Below, piece by piece: positions 6,850 to 10,485 of a stretch of 10,485 nt of DNA (the stretch's first letter is position 1; every line of letters begins with the position of its first letter). A program made the translations under genes and the position numbers. The notes under the pieces are model-generated. The model saw only the letters and a list, made by a program, of their open reading frames with translations, searched no databases and was not told the origin of the DNA. Source of the stretch: DATGSF01 sp035302865 (GTDB taxonomy: Bacteria; Bacteroidota; Bacteroidia; Chitinophagales; Chitinophagaceae); contig DATGSF010000001.1 of the NCBI GenBank assembly GCA_035302865.1, positions 1 to 10,485 of the forward strand, given 5' to 3'.

Positions 6850-7500
6850 ATGTGTTATCATACTGAAAATCCCAAATTAGAATTAATTCAAGAAGTATTT
6901 TCACAATTTAAGCTTCGTAATAACTCATTTTACTCTGGAACAATTAATGCCTTTGAAATGCCTTTAATGCCAGTATTAGTTTGGGAAGAAGAGTCGCAAG
7001 AAGTAGTAATAGACAGTATGCAATGGGGATTAATTCCAGATTGGGCTAAGAATGAAAATATAGCAATGAAAACCTTAAATGCGAGAAGCGAAACAATTGA
7101 AAAAGTAGCGAGCTTCAAAAATTATATTAATCAAAGGATGATTTTTATAACCAAAGGATTTTATGAATGGCAATGGCAAGATAGTAAAGGAAAAGAAAAG
7201 CATAAATATTATATTCATAGAAAGGATTCTCCCTTAACTTTAATGGCAGGTCTTTATAATTTCTCTACCAAAATTTCTGAAAACGAAAATTCTACTTGTA
7301 CCATGATCACTCAAGATGCCAAGGGTATAATGGAAGAGATTCATAATATTAAAAAAAGAATGCCACTTTTTATTATGGAAGATAAAATAAAGGATTGGTT
7401 AAAAAATTCTATGAAAATTAATAATTTTCTCCAAGAAAATAGTAAATATCTGAATGCCAATAAGATAAGTTCAAAGCAAGACCAACCCAGGTTGTTTTAA
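6850..7500 (+). CDS. SRAP domain protein (HMCES/YedK family abasic-site DNA-protein crosslinker)
   Basis: SRAP proteins trap abasic sites in single-stranded DNA by a thiazolidine crosslink through Cys2, which becomes the N-terminus after Met removal. This fixes the start: the ATG at 6850 gives MCYH, while an in-frame ATG at 6817 would fall inside the terminator and bury the cysteine. In the 216-residue product the other active-site residues are present: Asn77 in NARSE, Glu106 in GFYEW and His165 in EIHNIKKRMP. The structural WGLIPDWA motif is at 59-66. The last ~35 residues are low-complexity and polar, ending in QPRLF. No promoter is evident in the 15 nt between the terminator and the start, so expression may rely on terminator read-through or a promoter overlapping the hairpin. 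It acts on DNA in the cytoplasm. Confidence 0.93.
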   Translation: MCYHTENPKLELIQEVFSQFKLRNNSFYSGTINAFEMPLMPVLVWEEESQEVVIDSMQWGLIPDWAKNENIAMKTLNARSETIEKVASFKNYINQRMIFITKGFYEWQWQDSKGKEKHKYYIHRKDSPLTLMAGLYNFSTKISENENSTCTMITQDAKGIMEEIHNIKKRMPLFIMEDKIKDWLKNSMKINNFLQENSKYLNANKISSKQDQPRLF

Positions 7501-7620
7501 GATATTTAATTCTAAATTAACTCAAAAATAAACATGAAATAATGAACATTTTTATCAGAATTTAATTATAATAAGTATTAGTACATCTATGCAAGAAACA
7601 AATATGGCAAATAAAAACTC

Positions 7621-8307
7621 ATGATAAATATACCAATTTTTATAACATTTTCATCTTGTATATTATGTTTTATTTATCTTAGCATTCTGATTTTTTTAGG
7701 GATTAAAAACAAGCCTAAAATAATACAAAATAAAAAAGAAGATATAACTGTAATAGTTCTATTTCCTTATCGAACATTCAGAAAAGGATTGTTTTATTTA
7801 CTGCTCATTTTATTCATTATTCTAGGGCTCATAACTGCAAATTATTATTGGAATTTTCAAATCTCTTATAAAAACAATTCATTTTTAATAATCACTCTGT
7901 TATTATTGTTTTTAGCACAATTAGTATATAAAAGCTGGATGAGTAAAGAAAATAATTTACGGCAATTAATAATCTATAAAGATAAAATCAGATATGCTAA
8001 TTTAAAAAAAAATCATCGAGATATCATATTTCCCTATTCTATTTTCCGCTCAATTAGAAAAAAGAAATTAGGATATAAGGAAATTCATTTTAATTCAATA
8101 GATAATATTTTTTTAGAAAAAAGAAAATTTTCCTCAAATATAAAAAGCAACCATTCTGATATTATTGTAACATTAAATAATGAGAAAGGTGATAAAATTA
8201 GTCTCCCTCTATTTCTTTTCAACTCCACACAATATCAATTTGTTTTTTTTCTTTTCCTACAAAAGTTAGAAGCATATAAAAAAACACAACAAAAAGATAT
8301 TAATTAA
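7621..8307 (+). CDS. Membrane protein of unknown function with a basic cytoplasmic tail
   Basis: I do not recognise this 228-residue protein. It has three predicted membrane helices, about residues 4-28, 57-74 and 87-104. Basic loops (29-56 and after 105) place the C-terminal half in the cytoplasm. That half alternates short hydrophobic strands with charged residues (IIYKDKIRYANL, IIFPYSIFRSIRKKK, KEIHFNS, IIVTLNNEKGDKISLPL) and ends with an amphipathic helix, a layout similar to the small PH-like domains found in bacterial membrane proteins; that reading is inference. A short in-frame open stretch from ATG 7589 (11 codons) ends in a TGA overlapping this ATG, which could couple translation. 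The gene is convergent with the minus-strand gene at 8385-9290. Codon use is as AT-rich as in its neighbours. Confidence 0.7.
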   Translation: MINIPIFITFSSCILCFIYLSILIFLGIKNKPKIIQNKKEDITVIVLFPYRTFRKGLFYLLLILFIILGLITANYYWNFQISYKNNSFLIITLLLLFLAQLVYKSWMSKENNLRQLIIYKDKIRYANLKKNHRDIIFPYSIFRSIRKKKLGYKEIHFNSIDNIFLEKRKFSSNIKSNHSDIIVTLNNEKGDKISLPLFLFNSTQYQFVFFLFLQKLEAYKKTQQKDIN

Positions 8308-8384
8308 AATATAACTTGAATCCACCTTGTTTAAAGTGAGCTAAAATTCGATAAAAACTCCACTTTTACAAATAAATTTCAGAT

Positions 8385-9290
8385 TTATCTTATATAGAAA
8401 ACTTTTACAAATAGACGCATATCTTTTACTTCCAAATCTTGCGCTCCATTTCCACTTATTCCTAATACTGCATTTCTATACTGTTCTGTTGGAGGAACTT
8501 TACCAATAACTTTGGCATAGATTTCTTTATTGTTTGCGGGATTAACAATTTTTATTATGCTGCCTCTTGCTGCTTCATTATGAAAAGCATATATAGTTTT
8601 GGAATTATTTCTTGATTTAAAAAATACTGCACCACCATTTTGTTGTTGTACATGGGCTTCTTTTTCTTGCATTTGAAAAATACGCATTTCTTCATTAACT
8701 AATTCACTGATTGCTATAGAATCAGGAAGCCTATAAAGCAGGTTAATTTTTTTATTACTTTGTACAACATTATGATTTAAATTGTCTTTTGCGTTAGTAT
8801 CCGTATTTTTCGAAGCATCTTTTTTAGCTAATGATTTATTATTTTCTTCAGTTTGTAAAAGATAACCTATAACAATTGTCTGATTTATTAAATCTTCTAT
8901 ATTATCTACTTTATTCAGTCTATTTAAGATAAAGGTACTTACTTGCAATTTACTTTTAATGTCCGCTAACTCCTCCTTATCATATACCTTTTTGTATAGG
9001 GTATAATAAGCTTGTCCCTCAATAATTTCTTTTTTAATATTTGTACGTAAGATAGGCAGTTTTATTGTTTGCTTCGCCCATAAGCTATCTTTTACATCCA
9101 TATTATTTAGATGAGCTAAACGGTAGGATGGAATCCTGAATTTACTTGCAAAAGTTATCAGATTTTGGGTATTCTGAACTGAGTAAAATATAAAGTACTC
9201 TCCATTCTCATAATATAGCTTTTGCTTTTCTTGCCCATAAAAATTATAGGAAAGACAAAATAAAATTATAAAAAACACTATTTTTCTCAT
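8385..9290 (-). CDS. Secreted protein with LysM-like region and C-terminal double-psi beta-barrel
   Basis: This 301-residue protein has a signal peptide (about 1-20, ending FYGQ) and no lipobox. Residues about 32-80 (YFIFYSVQNTQNL...LAHLNN...IKLP) and 94-145 (YYTLYKKVYDKEELADI...LNRLNKV...IVIGYL) each follow the LysM plan of a Y-x-V start, a mid helix and a final strand, but are degenerate. A linker rich in Lys, Asn and Asp (about 148-182) follows. Residues about 218-299 resemble an RlpA-like double-psi barrel: AFHNEAARGSIIKIVNPANNKEIYAKVIGK, then ISGNGAQDL and a closing VKVFY strand. The RlpA-type catalytic motif DRGPF is replaced by GKVPP, so lytic transglycosylase activity is unlikely and a peptidoglycan-binding or structural role is more probable. 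An inverted repeat abuts the start codon. Confidence 0.82.
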   Translation of the reverse strand: MRKIVFFIILFCLSYNFYGQEKQKLYYENGEYFIFYSVQNTQNLITFASKFRIPSYRLAHLNNMDVKDSLWAKQTIKLPILRTNIKKEIIEGQAYYTLYKKVYDKEELADIKSKLQVSTFILNRLNKVDNIEDLINQTIVIGYLLQTEENNKSLAKKDASKNTDTNAKDNLNHNVVQSNKKINLLYRLPDSIAISELVNEEMRIFQMQEKEAHVQQQNGGAVFFKSRNNSKTIYAFHNEAARGSIIKIVNPANNKEIYAKVIGKVPPTEQYRNAVLGISGNGAQDLEVKDMRLFVKVFYIR

Positions 9291-9310
9291 AATACTAAGA
9301 ATTAGTATTA
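9290..9310. repeat. 9-bp inverted repeat touching the start codon of the double-psi barrel gene
   Basis: TAATACTAA (9290-9298) and TTAGTATTA (9302-9310) are perfect inverted copies around a 3-nt spacer. In the minus-strand mRNA the hairpin ends on the A of the start codon. It may be an operator or a translation-limiting hairpin; stability would be modest because it is almost all A-U. Confidence 0.45.
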
Positions 9311-9371
9311 ATTAAAAAGTTTAAAGCAGTTGCCAAGTTTATAAGAGTTCTACTTTTTAAATTTTTCTTGA

Positions 9372-9490
9372 ATATTATTAAGTGTTACAAATTTGGAGCA
9401 GCGTAAAGGAAAAAATTTAAAAAATAAGATTTCGAATTATTCCACAAAGTGCTTTATTACCCTTTTGATTTGTAACACTTTTTATATTAT
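9372..9490. repeat. 13-bp inverted repeat with possible 7-bp flanking direct repeats (MITE-like)
   Basis: AAGTGTTACAAAT (9380-9392) recurs as its exact complement ATTTGTAACACTT (9468-9480), enclosing 75 nt without an open frame. ATATTAT occurs just outside both arms (9372-9378 and 9484-9490), as a target duplication would. The element would be about 105 nt. Each arm also contains a TGTTACA near-palindrome, so a pair of regulator sites is an alternative. This element makes up about half of the 239-nt gap 9291-9529; the rest holds nothing else I can identify. Confidence 0.4.
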
Positions 9491-9529
9491 CAAGTTATAG
9501 AGAGATGCTCAAGATCTGGGGAAACTACC

Positions 9530-9997
9530 TTACTTGACCATAATACCATTCGCCATTATACTAATAGTTTCTTCTGCTTCAGTAATTTTCGCAATTTCTT
9601 CTTTAGATTTTCCAGCATCTTCTGCAATATGTTGTAACTCTGCAACAGAAACAGTTTTTAATGAAGCTTCCCCATTAATAATTACCTTTTTCCCTACTAA
9701 AGCACTGGGAACAAAGAAAGCATAATCTTTCATTTTTATAGTAGCAGTTTCTCCATTCTTTAATTTTAATTTTATCCAACATCCTTTTTTCGAACAAACC
9801 TCTTCAACTTCACCTTGAAAGTAACCCTGAACCACATCGCCATCTTTTACAGATTTCAAGTTTTCAATTTTATACTTCTTTTCACTTTTTTCGAAATTGC
9901 CATAAGTTTCTCCTTTTTTTGCATCTCCCTTTTGAGGTTGCGCCATTAAATTGGTGCCTAGGAAGAATGCAAATGCGATTAAAGTTGTCTTTTTCAT
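9530..9997 (-). CDS. DUF4920 family secreted protein
   Basis: This 155-residue protein has a signal peptide (MKKTTLIAFAFFLGTNLMAQ, probably cleaved near residue 20) and the core pattern of the DUF4920 family of Bacteroidota: a strand pair around VVQGYFQGEVEEVCSKKGCW (55-74), with Cys68, Cys73 and Trp74, then MKDYAFFVP (89-97) and GKKVIINGEA (102-111). The layout looks like an OB-type barrel. The two cysteines could bind a metal or form a disulfide in the periplasm, but the family's function is not established as far as I know. A helix (about 118-140) with many Glu and Lys closes the protein. It lies 64 nt after the acetyl-CoA synthetase end and has its own promoter-like box, so it need not depend on that gene. 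Confidence 0.85.
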   Translation of the reverse strand: MKKTTLIAFAFFLGTNLMAQPQKGDAKKGETYGNFEKSEKKYKIENLKSVKDGDVVQGYFQGEVEEVCSKKGCWIKLKLKNGETATIKMKDYAFFVPSALVGKKVIINGEASLKTVSVAELQHIAEDAGKSKEEIAKITEAEETISIMANGIMVK

Positions 9998-10021
9998 ATA
10001 TTAAATTTTTAAATTGAAATA

Positions 10022-10029
10022 CAAATATA
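10022..10029 (-). promoter_or_regulatory. Candidate -7 promoter element TATATTTG for the DUF4920 gene
   Basis: On the minus strand TATATTTG matches TAnnTTTG exactly and lies 24 nt before the ATG at 9997. The -33 position at the usual spacing has GTG instead of TTG, a partial match. Confidence 0.5.
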
Positions 10030-10061
10030 AATTAAAATTGTAAAATTCACTTGAATAATAA

Positions 10062-10485
10062 TTATATTTCATTTAGTTTTTTGTGACCTTCAATAATATC
10101 GTTTACCACTTCAGGATTTAATAAGGTTGAAATATCACCTAAATCATTCAAATTTTCTTCTGCAATTTATCTTAAAATTCTGCGCATAATTTTCCCAGAT
10201 CTAGTTTTAGGCAACTCCTCAACAAATTGAATTACTTCTGGTTTCGCAATAGGACCAATCAAACGATTGACAGTCATTAAAATATCCTTTTTTGTTAATT
10301 CTTCATTTTTATGTGTATGCTTAGCTTTTACATAAGAATAAATTGCTTGTCCTTTTATAGAATGAGGATAACCCACAATCGCAGACTCTACAACATCAGC
10401 ATGAAAATTGATAGCATCTTCTAATTCTGCTGTACCTATTCTATGACCGGATACATTTAATACGTCATCAACTCTTCCAGTAATT
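10062..10485 (-). pseudogene. acs: Acetyl-CoA synthetase, C-terminal part, with an in-frame TAA (5' end outside window)
   Basis: About the last 140 codons of acetate:CoA ligase (AMP-forming) lie at the window edge. The reading frame starts with ITGRVDDVLNVSGHR, the hinge region of the C-terminal domain, then AIVGYPHSIKGQAIYSYV, and LPKTRSGKIMRRILR with the conserved acetylatable catalytic lysine in SGK. The family continues MRRILRKIAE; here the codon at 10167-10169 is TAA in place of the lysine (AAA), one base away. Beyond it the same frame reads IAEENLNDLGDISTLLNP and runs to a normal stop at 10062-10064, matching the usual family tail. The protein would thus lose its last 35 residues unless the stop is read through or is a sequence error. 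The enzyme activates acetate to acetyl-CoA through acetyl-AMP in the cytoplasm. The family call is very firm; pseudogene status is not. Confidence 0.8.

Noticed and set aside
8333..8366. Possible bidirectional terminator between the convergent genes
   Set aside because: AAAGTG and CACTTT can pair but the stem is short with a bulge, a long loop and no proper T tract on either strand.
10374..10376. GTG codon as the start of a 69-residue protein
   Set aside because: The frame continues upstream to the window edge with clear acetyl-CoA synthetase sequence, so this GTG is an internal valine.

Overview
The window looks like chromosomal DNA of a Bacteroidota bacterium, probably from the Flavobacteriia or a related class. 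It is very AT-rich. It has TAnnTTTG-type promoter elements and almost no Shine-Dalgarno sequences. Several of its gene families are typical of that phylum: a DUF4920 protein, an SDR-type threonine dehydrogenase, and a LysM-like plus double-psi barrel secreted protein. The LolA-like protein and the hot-dog dehydratase resemble parts of flexirubin/aryl-polyene loci. No tRNA, rRNA, CRISPR array or transposase was found.

Layout: (i) 78-3203, minus strand, a compact four-gene run: an aldehyde dehydrogenase of the 2-aminomuconate/2-hydroxymuconate semialdehyde type, a LolA-like periplasmic carrier, a small lipoprotein and a FabZ/ApeI-like dehydratase. The last two genes each overlap the one before. 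(ii) 3204-3366, a divergent promoter region. (iii) 3367-5447, plus strand: a carbamoyl-phosphate synthase small-subunit homologue followed by L-threonine 3-dehydrogenase, closed by a strong terminator. (iv) 5604-6776, a lipoprotein with eight PQQ-like propeller repeats and its own terminator. (v) 6850-7500, an SRAP (HMCES/YedK) protein. (vi) 7621-8307, a three-helix membrane protein of unknown function. (vii) 8385-9290, minus strand, a secreted LysM-like/double-psi barrel protein. (viii) 9530-9997, minus strand, a DUF4920 protein. (ix) 10062-10485, minus strand, the 3' end of acetyl-CoA synthetase, running off the window.

Most genes are ordinary core or envelope functions, but two carry clear departures from their families. 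The CarA homologue has lost the nucleophilic cysteine of its glutaminase domain (Gly257), and the adjacent His is Phe, although the rest of the protein is intact. The acetyl-CoA synthetase has an in-frame TAA exactly where a lysine is expected after the MRRILR motif, and the normal family tail continues in frame beyond it. In addition, the 9291-9529 gap holds a 13-bp inverted repeat with possible flanking direct repeats, and a 9-bp hairpin abuts the start codon of the double-psi barrel gene. No complete new defence or mobile system is visible.
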